Of a stretch of DNA of 64,000 bases, positions 54,806 through 64,000 are shown piece after piece. A program made the position numbers and the translations under genes. The stretch comes from Lutimonas halocynthiae (lineage in GTDB: Bacteria > Bacteroidota > Bacteroidia > Flavobacteriales > Flavobacteriaceae): contig NZ_JAUFQO010000004.1 in the NCBI RefSeq assembly GCF_030409835.1, positions 1,052,546 to 1,116,545 of the forward strand, given 5' to 3'. The notes beneath the pieces are model-generated. The model did no database searches and was not told the origin of the DNA. It was given only the letters and a program-made list of their open reading frames with translations. Every line of letters starts with the position of its first letter. Position 1 is the stretch's first letter.

Positions 54806-56407
54806 TTATTCCTGGGGAGTAGGCACCAATTCGAAACCACTCTCATTGTTGATATTAAACTCTGTTCTACGGTTAAGTTGGTGCTCATCTTCAGAGCATT
54901 TTTTACCGTTTGAACAATCGTTTACCAACTGAGTCTCTCCGTATCCTTGGTACGTTATTCTTGAGGCGTCAATTCCTTTAGAAACTATATAATCAACCGT
55001 AGCTTTTGCACGTTTTTCTGATAGTTTCATGTTGTATTTATCTTTACCACGTGAGTCAGTATGCGACCCAGCTTCTATCAATAACTCAGGGTATTCATTC
55101 ATCACCTGAACTACTTTATCTAGCTCTTTCGCTGCATCCTCACGGATGTTGAATTTATTGAAATCAAAGTATATCGTATTGATATTGACTTTATTAGAAA
55201 CAAATTGTGCTGGCAAATTCATATTCACCACAAGAGCTGATTGATCAATATCATTCGCGGTTCTAACTGCTTTTTCAGCATTTAAAAAACCTTTGTTTGT
55301 TGCGAAAACCACATAAGGCATATCACATAATGTTGATGCAAAAGTATAAGACCCATCTGCGTCGGCTGTAACCGTTTCCATCACCTCTCCACTTTCATTT
55401 CTCAACTCAATTGTTGCTCCGGCAACAGGCTCACCAGAATCTTCTGATTTGACATTTACAGTGATCGCTTGACCACAATGAATATGTAGTCCTGGACTGG
55501 CTAAAAAAGAGTAAATATCATCATCTCCTTTTCCCTCATCTCTGTTAGATGAAAAGAAACCTCTGTCTTTTTCGTCGTCAATTATAAATGCAAAGTCATC
55601 TTCTATACTGTTAACAGGCTCCTCTAAACTCAATGGAACCGATACGGTTGTATCAAATATCTTCGTTGCAAAAATGTCTAATTTACCATAACCAGAATGT
55701 CCATCAGATGAAAAATAAAGGATATTATCTTTCCCAATGTATGGAAACATCTCTCTACCTTCAGTATTAATTTTTGGCCCCAGGTTTCTAGGTGCACCAA
55801 AAGAACCATCTTCATTAATGTCTACAACATAAATATCGGCCTGTCCAAATCCACCTGGCATATCAGATACAAAATATAATTTTGTGTCATCATGATTCAA
55901 GGCTGGATGCCCAATTGAATATTCAACATGATTAAATGGTAATTTTTCTTTTTCTGTCCATTTACCTTCTAAATCCAGAGAAGCTCTAAACATTTGGAGA
56001 TTATTCACACCCGTTGAATCAGTAAGGTACTGCTTCTCGTAAAAATTGTTGGCTGTATAATAAATGGTCTTGAGATCTTTTGAAACCGCAACACCAGCCT
56101 CATGGTACTTGGTATTAACATCTCCAGGCATTCTCTTTTTTTGTATCAACTGTCTATCATCTGTGATCAGGCCAGTATAAAGATCTAAAAATTGCTGCCC
56201 ATTCTCTTTCCATGTCTTTTTTACAATCATGGTGTTAGTAGTAGGTGCAGCGAATATAACTCTGTCCTTTCCTAAAAAAGCAGTTCCGAAATCAGACTCC
56301 TTGGTGTTGATGTCAAGGTTCTTTATAGTATAAAGACCAGGCGTTGTTTGCCCAGTAACATATAGCATACTGAACATTAAACATAGCATCGTAATTTTTT
56401 TAATCAT
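54806..56407 (-). CDS. OmpA-family protein with PD40 propeller repeats (first module)
   Basis: This 533-residue protein has a signal peptide (about 1-20), PD40 repeats (FVSDMPGGFGQADIYVVD, ILYFSSDGHSGYGKLDIFATK, GFFSSNRDEGKGDDDIYSF), a CNA-B/regulatory-like domain (about 310-385, SGEPVAGATIELRN) and a C-terminal OmpA domain (about 415-515; GSHTDSRGKDKYN, ending RRTEFN). The last 15 residues (NESGFELVPTPQE) extend past the domain. It is 40 bp after the PorP/SprF gene and ends before a strong terminator. It is clearly paralogous to the copies at 45803 and 44197. Confidence 0.93.
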   Translation of the reverse strand: MIKKITMLCLMFSMLYVTGQTTPGLYTIKNLDINTKESDFGTAFLGKDRVIFAAPTTNTMIVKKTWKENGQQFLDLYTGLITDDRQLIQKKRMPGDVNTKYHEAGVAVSKDLKTIYYTANNFYEKQYLTDSTGVNNLQMFRASLDLEGKWTEKEKLPFNHVEYSIGHPALNHDDTKLYFVSDMPGGFGQADIYVVDINEDGSFGAPRNLGPKINTEGREMFPYIGKDNILYFSSDGHSGYGKLDIFATKIFDTTVSVPLSLEEPVNSIEDDFAFIIDDEKDRGFFSSNRDEGKGDDDIYSFLASPGLHIHCGQAITVNVKSEDSGEPVAGATIELRNESGEVMETVTADADGSYTFASTLCDMPYVVFATNKGFLNAEKAVRTANDIDQSALVVNMNLPAQFVSNKVNINTIYFDFNKFNIREDAAKELDKVVQVMNEYPELLIEAGSHTDSRGKDKYNMKLSEKRAKATVDYIVSKGIDASRITYQGYGETQLVNDCSNGKKCSEDEHQLNRRTEFNINNESGFELVPTPQE

Positions 56408-56447
56408 ATCGGGGAATTTTGGGTAAATTTAATTAAATATTTAACAT

Positions 56448-57377
56448 CTAGAAAAATCTAGGCGATTTTAAGTTCTTTTTAGTGAAATCTATGTCATATA
56501 AAAGGATGATTTCATGCGATCCACCAGTATTAGAATTTGAAAATTCAGAAATAGTGTAATCATATGCATAACCAACTCTAAAGGAGCGTGTCACACCAAA
56601 ATTAAACAATATACTCACCGCATCCTGCCATCTATAACTCGCACCTATTTCAAACCTGTCATACATCAGGAAATTAGCATTAACATCAAAGGAAATTGGT
56701 GCTCCTGTTACGCCTTTTACCATAAAAGAAGGCTTAAATTTCAACGTACTCGACAAATCAAACACATAACCAGAAGTCAAAAAGTAATGCACTTCTTCAG
56801 ATGCTTTTGTATTAATATTGTCTTTATCAAGGTGTTCAGATTTTAGAATATTTGGCACCGAGAAACCAGCATAAAACTTTCCGGTATAATAATATACACC
56901 TGCTCCAAAATTAGGAAAGGCATCGTTTATATTTTCATCAAATAATGGATCATCTCCTGTTGCTGTTTGTGGCAAAGTAATATCTAAAAGATTCACATCC
57001 AACAAAGTAACACCCCCTTTTAGTCCAAAGGCAAGTTTCCCTTCACTTGAAGTCATAATTGTATATGAAAAATCAGCGTAAATATTTTGTTCCTTGGCAG
57101 GCCCTATTTCATCTGAAATTACAGACAGACCCATACCAACCTTTTTCCCAACCGGAGCATGTGCATCAAAAGTCATGGTTTGAGGCGCTCCATTTACATT
57201 AACCCATTGGCTACGACCCAAAAGCCCTATACTAAGGGTCCCTCTAGATCCTGCATAAGCTGGATTCAACACATTCATATTATACATATACTGTGTGTAC
57301 TGAGGATCTTGCTGACTATACAAGTCACTCAAACAAAGCATAAGAGCGAGTACGATATATATTTTTAAATTCTTCAT
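56448..57377 (-). CDS. PorP/SprF-family type IX secretion membrane protein (first module)
   Basis: This 309-residue barrel has a signal peptide (about 1-21, ending LYSQ), then QQDPQYTQYMYNMNVLNPAYAGSRG and the same C-terminus NLKSPRFF as its paralogue at 47481-48410. Most of the two sequences are the same length and identical in long stretches, including GPAKEQNIYADFSYT and FDENINDAFPNFGAGVYYYT. It should be the dedicated export/attachment partner of the giant type B CTD protein encoded 62 bp upstream. No cysteine-rich or enzymatic motif. Confidence 0.95.
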   Translation of the reverse strand: MKNLKIYIVLALMLCLSDLYSQQDPQYTQYMYNMNVLNPAYAGSRGTLSIGLLGRSQWVNVNGAPQTMTFDAHAPVGKKVGMGLSVISDEIGPAKEQNIYADFSYTIMTSSEGKLAFGLKGGVTLLDVNLLDITLPQTATGDDPLFDENINDAFPNFGAGVYYYTGKFYAGFSVPNILKSEHLDKDNINTKASEEVHYFLTSGYVFDLSSTLKFKPSFMVKGVTGAPISFDVNANFLMYDRFEIGASYRWQDAVSILFNFGVTRSFRVGYAYDYTISEFSNSNTGGSHEIILLYDIDFTKKNLKSPRFF

Positions 57378-57397
57378 TGGGGAATGCTATTTTTTTT

Positions 57398-57423
57398 GAC
57401 AGGCAGCAAATTCACTGCCTGTC
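57398..57423. other. Intercistronic hairpin between adhesin and SprF-like gene (module 1)
   Basis: GACAGGCAG (57398-57406) pairs with CTGCCTGTC (57415-57423) over an 8-nt loop. On the leftward strand it is followed by A residues and not T, so it should not terminate transcription of the sprF-like gene. The same position in module 2 also carries a GC-rich hairpin. Confidence 0.6.
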
Positions 57424-57439
57424 TTGTTTGTATCTTCTA

Positions 57440-60400
57440 TTATTTATTTAAGTAAACCCATCCTGTTTCAGGTTTTCTTTCATCTCTGTTAAACTTAATC
57501 AGATAGAAATATGTTCCAGCTGGTAACACGTCGTCACCTAGATTTAACTGACCGGATGATCTTCCATCCCACCATTCTGGGCTTAATGCGCCTCCACGTT
57601 TGTATTCGTAAACCAAGTTTCCTTGGCGGTTGAACACTTGCATTTCAAAGTCCATGTAAGTTGATAGTGCAGGGATTACCAGCGTATCATTCTTACCATC
57701 ACCATTTGGTGAGAAACCGTTCGGTACAATATTACATGGTGTACCATCCAGATAATTTGGCGTCAGATCTTCATCACAATCATCATTCGTTGGATCACCA
57801 TCTTCATTATCATCTTCGTCAATGGTATCAATACCATCATTATCATCATCCGCGTCTCTAAAATCGACATCATCTTCACTATCTGTATTAGGTAACTCCA
57901 AAAGAGGGTCAATTATTTCATCGTTAGGAATAAATCCATCATTTAAATCTGATCCTTCAAATGCATCATCGAGTCCGTCGGCGTCTTGATCACTGCTTGA
58001 AGCCTCAATATCAGCAACTCCGTCATGGTTGAAATCATGTCCTTCAATCTCATCAGAAACGTTGTCATTATCAGAATCCAGGTCTACATAATCAGCATCA
58101 CCATCGTTATCAGTATCTACAATTGAAATACCATTTGCATTTCCTGGCGCGCTTTCATATGCATCATCCAATCCGTTTCCGTCAGCATCAGTGAAACTTG
58201 GTAAGACATAAGCGTCTGTAGGTTGTCCTTCAATATTGTCAGGAATACCATCCGCATCTGAATCAAGATCAAGATAATCAGCAAAACCATCTCTGTCTTC
58301 GTCACCACTTCCTTCTATTCTTGTTAGAATTCCATCATTATCATCGTCAACATCCAGGTAGTTTCTTACGATATCACCATCAGTATCATCATTTGTAGGA
58401 TCATTATCTCCGTCAAGATCTTCATCGATCGTCAGAATTGTATCATTATCATCATCAGTATCTCTGTAATCCAATTCAGCATCATTATCAGCGTTCGGCA
58501 ATGTTAATGGATTATCTATTTCATCATTGGCATCAAAACCATCATTGATATCACTTCCTTCATAACCATCGTCTAATCCATCTTCATCGGCATCACTACC
58601 TAAAGGATATGCATCCGGCAGACTGTCATGATCTCCATCATGCCCTTCTAAACTATCTGGTACATTGTCATTATCCGAATCTGAATCTAGATAATCAGCT
58701 GTTGCATCTTCATCATTATCAAATGCGGTCAATCCTTCTCCAGAACCAGCAGCGCTTTCATATGCATCATCCAATCCGTTTTTATCACTATCTATTCCTG
58801 ATGGAGCGATATAAGAACTTGTCTCTTGAGCCTCAATATTATCAGGTAAACCGTCATTATCTGAATCAAGATCAAGACTATCAACAAAACTATCTCCGTC
58901 TGAATCATTATTTCCTTCAGCCGTATCAAGCATACCATCATTATCATCATCGATGTCATAAATATCACCAACCATATCGCCATCTGTATCAACAAGAACT
59001 TCAATCGTTACGGTTGCAGTTGATCTGTCACCATTTGCAGTTCCAATCAATCCTTGACCATCCTCGATAGTGTAAGTGAACGAATCAAATCCTACAAAAT
59101 CAGTATTTGGTGTGTACATGATAAAATCATCAGTTGGATTATCAGGGCTACCATTGTCATTAACACTTGCCACGCCATTAGAAGGCTGAGTTGCTAGAAC
59201 AACTGGTACCGTTCCTGGTCCGTCTCCACCAAAGTCATCTGCTCCGTTTCCGTTATCCACTAGGATCATAATTCCATTATCAATTGTATTCTCTACTACA
59301 ATAACGTCATCATCAATTGCTGTAGGCAAGAAATTAATCACCATATTATCTATGATGCTCTCATCATCATCTGCAATTCCATCACTATAATCATCTACAT
59401 CAAAACTCACGCTTGGTTCACTATCAAAATCGATTACATCAGATGCTGTTATTTCTGCTTGATTTATATAAGTTCCAGTTGTTAGAACTTCAGCAGTAAA
59501 TTCAAGTACAACTGTTGAACCACTTGTGATTGTTAATCCATTCCATCCTATAGTTGAACCACTAAGCGATGACCCCGCAGTAATTGGACTTATGTTTCCA
59601 AATCCATCAGGCACAATTTCTTCAACAGCAACACCAGTTGCAGTGCTTGGTCCGTCATTTGCTATGGTAAGTGTAAATGTTACAATATCTCCTGTTGTTG
59701 GGTTCATGTCATTTACCGTTTTCACCAAGCTAATGTCAGCTACAGGGATTGGCGTAATTGTGATTTCAAATTGATCATCTTCTCCACTCACACCATTATT
59801 AGGTGTTGAATCCGGATCTACATTGTCTGCAGCAAATACTTCAGCAATATTTGTGTAATCTCCAACTGGATTCACCAAGGCTGTTATGTTAATCACGCTT
59901 GTATCGCCTGCTGCAATATCTCCAGCAATCCAAATACCTGTTACGGCGTCATAAACTCCTGAATCATCACTTACATATGAATAACCACTAGGTAAAAGAT
60001 CAATAACTTCAATACCAGTTGCCGGGCTAGGACCTGCATTCGATACTTCAATCGTAAAGACTACTTCTCCTCCAACATATGGTGTCATATTATCAACCGT
60101 CATGTTCATATCCATATCTGAAACCGGAATCGGAGTAGTAATAACACTATCCATATCATCTTCAGAAGCAATTCCATTGTTTGGAGTTGAATCTGGGTCA
60201 ACATTGTCAGAATTAGTCACTTCAGCAGTATTGCTATAATCTCCTGATACATTAACTGTTGCTGTAATATTGATTGTACTTGAGCTGCCTGCTGCAATAC
60301 TTCCAACATTCCACTGCCCTGTTAAGGCGTCATAAGAGCTTGAGCTGTCGTCACTCACATAGGTATAACCATCTGTAAGTAAATCTGTAACCACAATTCC

Positions 60401-63400
60401 AGTAGCTTCACTTGGCCCTTGGTTTGAAACAACGATGGTAAAGACTACATTACTTGCTACCCATGGCGTATCATTATCAACCGTTTTCACGAGGGCAATA
60501 TCTGAAACCGCAATCGGCGTGGTATTCACTTCATCCATATCATCTTCTGAAAGATCTCCATTTGCAGGAGTAGAATCTGGATCAAGGTTATCTGAAGCCA
60601 TTACTTCAGCTATATTATTATAGTCACCTGTAGCGTTTACTGATGCTGTAATATTTAAAACTGCATTTGCAGATGCTCCAATAGAAGCAATTGTCCATAA
60701 GCCTGTTCCAGGAACATAAGTTCCAGAACCATTATCACTAACAAATGTATAGCCACTTGGCAAAGCATCACTTATTTCAATTCCTGTAGCGATACTTGGT
60801 CCGTTATTAGAAACTGTAATAGTAAATACTACATTATCTCCTACCAATGGACTTGAATTATCAACTACTAGTGCTAATTCAATATCTGAAACCGGGTTAG
60901 GAACTACACCACTATCATCCATATCATCTTCTGAAAGATCTCCATTTCCTGGCGTAGAATCATTATCAATATTATCAGCAGCTGTGATTTCAGCAATATT
61001 GGTATAATCACCACTCACATTAACAAGTGCTGTAATATTTAATACTGCATTGTTTCCATTTGCTACAGAACCTACATTCCATATTCCAGAAACGGCGTCA
61101 TAATCAGCTCCTGCATCATCACTTACATAAGTATAACCGTTTGGTAACTGATCTACCACTTGAATTCCTGTTGCATCACTTGGCCCGTCATTAGAAACTG
61201 TTATCGTAAAGACTACATTTCCTCCAACATTAGGTGACGCATTGTCAACAACTTTTGTCAAGCTTAAATCTGATGCAGCTTGCGGTGTAGTTGTTGCATT
61301 ATCTTGATCATCCTCATTGATATCCCCATTATTAACTGTAGAATCTGAATCCAAATTATCAGAAGCCGTAATCTCTGCTATATTATCATAATCACCAGTA
61401 GCGTTAACACTTGCTGTGATCGTTAAGCTCGCACTTGCTCCGTTAACAATTGTTCCTGCATTCCATATTCCTGAAACGGCGTCATAATTAGCTCCTGCAT
61501 TATCACTTACATATGTATAACCATTTGGTAAAATATCTGTTACCTGAATTCCTGCAGCATCACTTTTCCCATCATTAGTAACTGTGATGGTGAATACAAC
61601 ATCAGTTCCTACTACCGGAGTAGCATTATCAATCGTTTTAGTCAAACTTAAGTCAGACACGATCAATGTTGTAATGGCTGTATCAACTTCTGGAGTCAAT
61701 ATCTCCGTTGACGCTACTGAAATTGAATTAACTAAATCTACACCGTTCTGGAAGTCAACCAAACTTGTTGTATACGTTACGGTATATGTCCAAGTCTCTC
61801 CTATATCAATTACTCCAGGAGTTCCTAAATCACCAACCGGTCCAACTAATGTTCCGAAAGTCCCGTCAGGTTGCGTATTAACAATATTTACACCAGTTAC
61901 ATCAAGTGTTCCTGAGTTTTCTAATACAATTGTATATCCTAAAGTCTGACCTATATCGTTTACAGAAGTTGGTCCACTGTCTTGTGTAATACTCACTACA
62001 AGTTCAGCTACACAATTTGGTGCAGTCAATTCAACAGGTGTTGCATAAACATTTGAACAACCGGTTACATTATCTCTTACAACTACATTGTACGTTCCTG
62101 CATTCAAGTCAGAGAAAGTATTTGATACTTGGAAATTTAATCCATTATCAATACTATATTCTAAGTTAGATCCTGTCGCTGTGATTACGATACTACCATT
62201 ATCTAGTAAAGGACAAGCGATTAGTGTTGGATCGTTAGCTATAACGCTATCGATAGTCACTATTGGATTTTCAGTAAGTTCCACTGCAGTTCTCGATGGG
62301 CTGACACATGCATCTGAAATACTTCTTGCTTCTGCATAGTATATACCGGCAGAGACAGGAGTGAATACTGAATTGTCAGCAAGTAATAGATTTCCTCCTA
62401 TCGCTGCGTCGTACCAGTCTACTGTTTCTCCAGCATTTACAGTTACGCTTAGCGCTGGAATAACATCTCCCTGACAGATTTCTTCATCACCAGAGCTGAT
62501 TGGCTCGTCAATATTATCAATTACTACATTCTGTGTCTGTGTTGAACTGTTTCCATTTACATCTGTATAAGTCCAAGTAACTACTGTTGTTCCCTGAGCT
62601 GTAATTGGCAATGTTGCATCATTACTAACTGTTACCAAGCCACCACAGTTATCTGTAGCTGTTGGATCAGTTAATGTTATTACATCACACTGTGCTATTA
62701 CATCAGCCAAAGTAGCTGTATCTGCAACTGGTGCTGTTGTGTCTGTAATCACTACATCCTGAGTCTGTGTTGAACTGTTACCATTAACATCTGTATAAGT
62801 CCAAGTAACTACTGTTGTTCCTTGAGCTGAAATAGGCAGTGTTACATCATTAGTAACTGTTACCAATCCACCACAGTTATCTGTAGCTGTAGGGCCAGTT
62901 AATGTTGTTACCTCACATTCTGCTGTTACATCAGCCAATGTAGCTACATCTGCAACTGGCGCCGTTGTGTCATTTATCGCAACATCTTGCGTCTGTGTTG
63001 AACTGTTTCCATTAACATCTGTATAAGTCCAGGTAACTAGTACACTCGCTGTAATTGGCAAAGTAGCATCATTAGTAACTGTTACCAATCCACCACAGTT
63101 ATCTGTAGCCGTTGGGGCAGTTAATGTTGTTACCTCACACTGTGCTGTTATATCAGCTAAATTAGCTGCATCTGCCACTGGCGCTGTTACATCTGTTACG
63201 ATTACTGTCTGAGTCTGTGTGCTAGTATTTCCATTACCTCCTGTATAAGTCCAGGTAATCACATAAGTTCCTACTACACTATAAGTCGTTGGATCACTTG
63301 TTGTTCCGTTAATAACAAGTCCGGCACAACCATCTGTAGCTGTTGGCGCTACTGCTGTAACACTACATTCTGCTGTTAAGTCAGGTAAGTTCGTAACCAC

Positions 63401-64000
63401 TGGTGCAGGAACTCCTGTATCTTGGATCGTTACCGTCTGTACTTGTGTAGATGAGTTTCCATTTACATCTGTATAAGTCCAGGTTACTACTGTATCTCCT
63501 AAAGTGTTGATAGGTAAAGTAGCATCATTAGTAACTGTTACTATTCCACCACAAGCGTCTGTAGCTGTTGGCGCAGTTAAACTAGTCAACTCACATTCTG
63601 CTATCACATCTGCTAGAGTAGCTGTATCAGCAACTGGCGCTGTTACATCTGTTAGAACTACATCCTGAGTCTGTGTTGAACTGTTTCCACTTACATCTGT
63701 ATAAGTCCAAGTAACTACTGTTGTTCCTTGAGCTATAATTGGAAGTGTTGCATCATTAGTAACTGTTACTACTCCACCACAAGCATCTGTTGCTGTTGGG
63801 GCAGTTAATGTAGCTATACTACATTCTGCTGTTACATCTGTTAATGTAGCCGTATCTGCAACTGGTGCAGTTACATCTGTAATCACTACATCCTGTGTCT
63901 GTGTTGAACTATTTCCATTTACATCTGTATAAGTCCAAGTTACTGTTGTTGTTCCTTGAGCTATAATTGGAAGTGTTGCATCATTTGTAACTGTTACTAC
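57440..64000 (-). CDS. Giant surface protein with HYR-like, DUF11, TSP3 repeats and type B CTD (5' end outside)
   Basis: The frame is open from the right edge through 2187 codons to TAA at 57440; the N-terminus with the signal peptide is outside. Order from the N-terminal side: at least six HYR/Ig-like repeats of about 76 residues (TDVTAPVADTATL ... AECEVTTLTAPTATDACGG), an Ig-like stretch, seven DUF11 repeats (SDLSLTKTVDN-type, about 115-120 residues), a tandem-95/cadherin-like domain, about ten TSP3 calcium repeats (DIDDDNDGMLDTAEG), and a type B gliding-motility CTD (PNGFSPNGDGKNDTL to GWVYLNK). It is a type IX secretion substrate, probably an adhesin. Confidence 0.95.
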   Translation of the reverse strand, partial: VVTVTNDATLPIIAQGTTTVTWTYTDVNGNSSTQTQDVVITDVTAPVADTATLTDVTAECSIATLTAPTATDACGGVVTVTNDATLPIIAQGTTVVTWTYTDVSGNSSTQTQDVVLTDVTAPVADTATLADVIAECELTSLTAPTATDACGGIVTVTNDATLPINTLGDTVVTWTYTDVNGNSSTQVQTVTIQDTGVPAPVVTNLPDLTAECSVTAVAPTATDGCAGLVINGTTSDPTTYSVVGTYVITWTYTGGNGNTSTQTQTVIVTDVTAPVADAANLADITAQCEVTTLTAPTATDNCGGLVTVTNDATLPITASVLVTWTYTDVNGNSSTQTQDVAINDTTAPVADVATLADVTAECEVTTLTGPTATDNCGGLVTVTNDVTLPISAQGTTVVTWTYTDVNGNSSTQTQDVVITDTTAPVADTATLADVIAQCDVITLTDPTATDNCGGLVTVSNDATLPITAQGTTVVTWTYTDVNGNSSTQTQNVVIDNIDEPISSGDEEICQGDVIPALSVTVNAGETVDWYDAAIGGNLLLADNSVFTPVSAGIYYAEARSISDACVSPSRTAVELTENPIVTIDSVIANDPTLIACPLLDNGSIVITATGSNLEYSIDNGLNFQVSNTFSDLNAGTYNVVVRDNVTGCSNVYATPVELTAPNCVAELVVSITQDSGPTSVNDIGQTLGYTIVLENSGTLDVTGVNIVNTQPDGTFGTLVGPVGDLGTPGVIDIGETWTYTVTYTTSLVDFQNGVDLVNSISVASTEILTPEVDTAITTLIVSDLSLTKTIDNATPVVGTDVVFTITVTNDGKSDAAGIQVTDILPNGYTYVSDNAGANYDAVSGIWNAGTIVNGASASLTITASVNATGDYDNIAEITASDNLDSDSTVNNGDINEDDQDNATTTPQAASDLSLTKVVDNASPNVGGNVVFTITVSNDGPSDATGIQVVDQLPNGYTYVSDDAGADYDAVSGIWNVGSVANGNNAVLNITALVNVSGDYTNIAEITAADNIDNDSTPGNGDLSEDDMDDSGVVPNPVSDIELALVVDNSSPLVGDNVVFTITVSNNGPSIATGIEISDALPSGYTFVSDNGSGTYVPGTGLWTIASIGASANAVLNITASVNATGDYNNIAEVMASDNLDPDSTPANGDLSEDDMDEVNTTPIAVSDIALVKTVDNDTPWVASNVVFTIVVSNQGPSEATGIVVTDLLTDGYTYVSDDSSSSYDALTGQWNVGSIAAGSSSTINITATVNVSGDYSNTAEVTNSDNVDPDSTPNNGIASEDDMDSVITTPIPVSDMDMNMTVDNMTPYVGGEVVFTIEVSNAGPSPATGIEVIDLLPSGYSYVSDDSGVYDAVTGIWIAGDIAAGDTSVINITALVNPVGDYTNIAEVFAADNVDPDSTPNNGVSGEDDQFEITITPIPVADISLVKTVNDMNPTTGDIVTFTLTIANDGPSTATGVAVEEIVPDGFGNISPITAGSSLSGSTIGWNGLTITSGSTVVLEFTAEVLTTGTYINQAEITASDVIDFDSEPSVSFDVDDYSDGIADDDESIIDNMVINFLPTAIDDDVIVVENTIDNGIMILVDNGNGADDFGGDGPGTVPVVLATQPSNGVASVNDNGSPDNPTDDFIMYTPNTDFVGFDSFTYTIEDGQGLIGTANGDRSTATVTIEVLVDTDGDMVGDIYDIDDDNDGMLDTAEGNNDSDGDSFVDSLDLDSDNDGLPDNIEAQETSSYIAPSGIDSDKNGLDDAYESAAGSGEGLTAFDNDEDATADYLDSDSDNDNVPDSLEGHDGDHDSLPDAYPLGSDADEDGLDDGYEGSDINDGFDANDEIDNPLTLPNADNDAELDYRDTDDDNDTILTIDEDLDGDNDPTNDDTDGDIVRNYLDVDDDNDGILTRIEGSGDEDRDGFADYLDLDSDADGIPDNIEGQPTDAYVLPSFTDADGNGLDDAYESAPGNANGISIVDTDNDGDADYVDLDSDNDNVSDEIEGHDFNHDGVADIEASSSDQDADGLDDAFEGSDLNDGFIPNDEIIDPLLELPNTDSEDDVDFRDADDDNDGIDTIDEDDNEDGDPTNDDCDEDLTPNYLDGTPCNIVPNGFSPNGDGKNDTLVIPALSTYMDFEMQVFNRQGNLVYEYKRGGALSPEWWDGRSSGQLNLGDDVLPAGTYFYLIKFNRDERKPETGWVYLNK
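62510..64000 (-). repeat. Tandem ~228-bp coding repeats (HYR-like) reaching the right edge
   Basis: The DNA shows repeated near-identical blocks about 228 bp apart, each with the ACATCTGTATAAGTCCA and CAGCAACTGG-type stretches (for example near 62540, 62790, 63000, 63470, 63700 and 63930). Similarity between units is high at the DNA level, with one shorter unit near 63040. The array continues beyond the window. Confidence 0.8.

Noticed and set aside
58609..59070. A 153-codon His/Tyr-rich rightward frame
   Set aside because: It is the antisense reading of the Asp-rich TSP3 repeats; the composition is an artefact of GAT/GAC codons.

Overview
The window is chromosomal DNA from a Flavobacteriaceae-type member of the Bacteroidetes, AT-rich and probably marine; the genus cannot be fixed. 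The evidence is PorP/SprF proteins and type B sorting domains of type IX secretion, a PID-CTERM mini-protein, promoter -7 boxes of the TAnnTTTG type, a split MetH, and an exbB-exbD-exbD operon. No phage, integrase, transposase or CRISPR array was seen, and both tRNA genes look intact.

Bases 1-11470 are a methionine/SAM region. A leftward operon starts with a SAM-I riboswitch (7672-7779). It encodes a three-part enzyme (homoserine acyltransferase + aspartokinase + homoserine dehydrogenase), a MetZ-like sulfhydrylase, a DUF2061 membrane protein, the homocysteine half of MetH, an ABM-fold protein and the folate/cobalamin half of MetH, which runs off the left edge. Upstream lies metY, also leftward, preceded by what looks like a complete trp-style attenuator: a 23-codon leader ORF with 6 Met codons (including MetMetMet), mutually exclusive hairpins 1:2, 2:3 and 3:4, and a terminator with a GAAA loop and a nine-T tail. 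Divergent metK carries a SAM-II-like riboswitch. Three different RNA devices sensing methionine or SAM therefore sit within about 2.5 kb. The metY attenuator is the observation I consider most likely to be new.

Bases 11500-24100 are mostly housekeeping: deoxynucleoside kinase, a TonB-energising exbB/exbD operon, tRNA-Ser(GGA), asparaginase, a YugP-like zinc protease, an Lrp/AsnC regulator, the yceD-rpmF-fabH-accB-accC lipid cluster, pdxA, ribE and the PID-CTERM mini-protein. Two intergenic gaps (about 13.1 and 17.6 kb) hold short GC-richer tandem and inverted repeats of one apparent family.

Bases 24300-44200 hold tRNA-CAT, a small outer-membrane protein, a polyprenyl synthase, a TetR-TolC-MFP-RND efflux operon with a clear promoter/operator, a PlpD-like patatin-barrel protein, uvrC, a PLP decarboxylase, lspA, a DksA-like protein and ileS.

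Bases 44200-64000 are two tandem, paralogous type IX secretion modules, all leftward. Each is ordered giant repeat-rich type B CTD surface protein, then PorP/SprF, then PD40-OmpA lipid/peptidoglycan-anchoring protein; the second has an extra OmpA gene. The first giant gene (at least 2187 codons) runs off the right edge.
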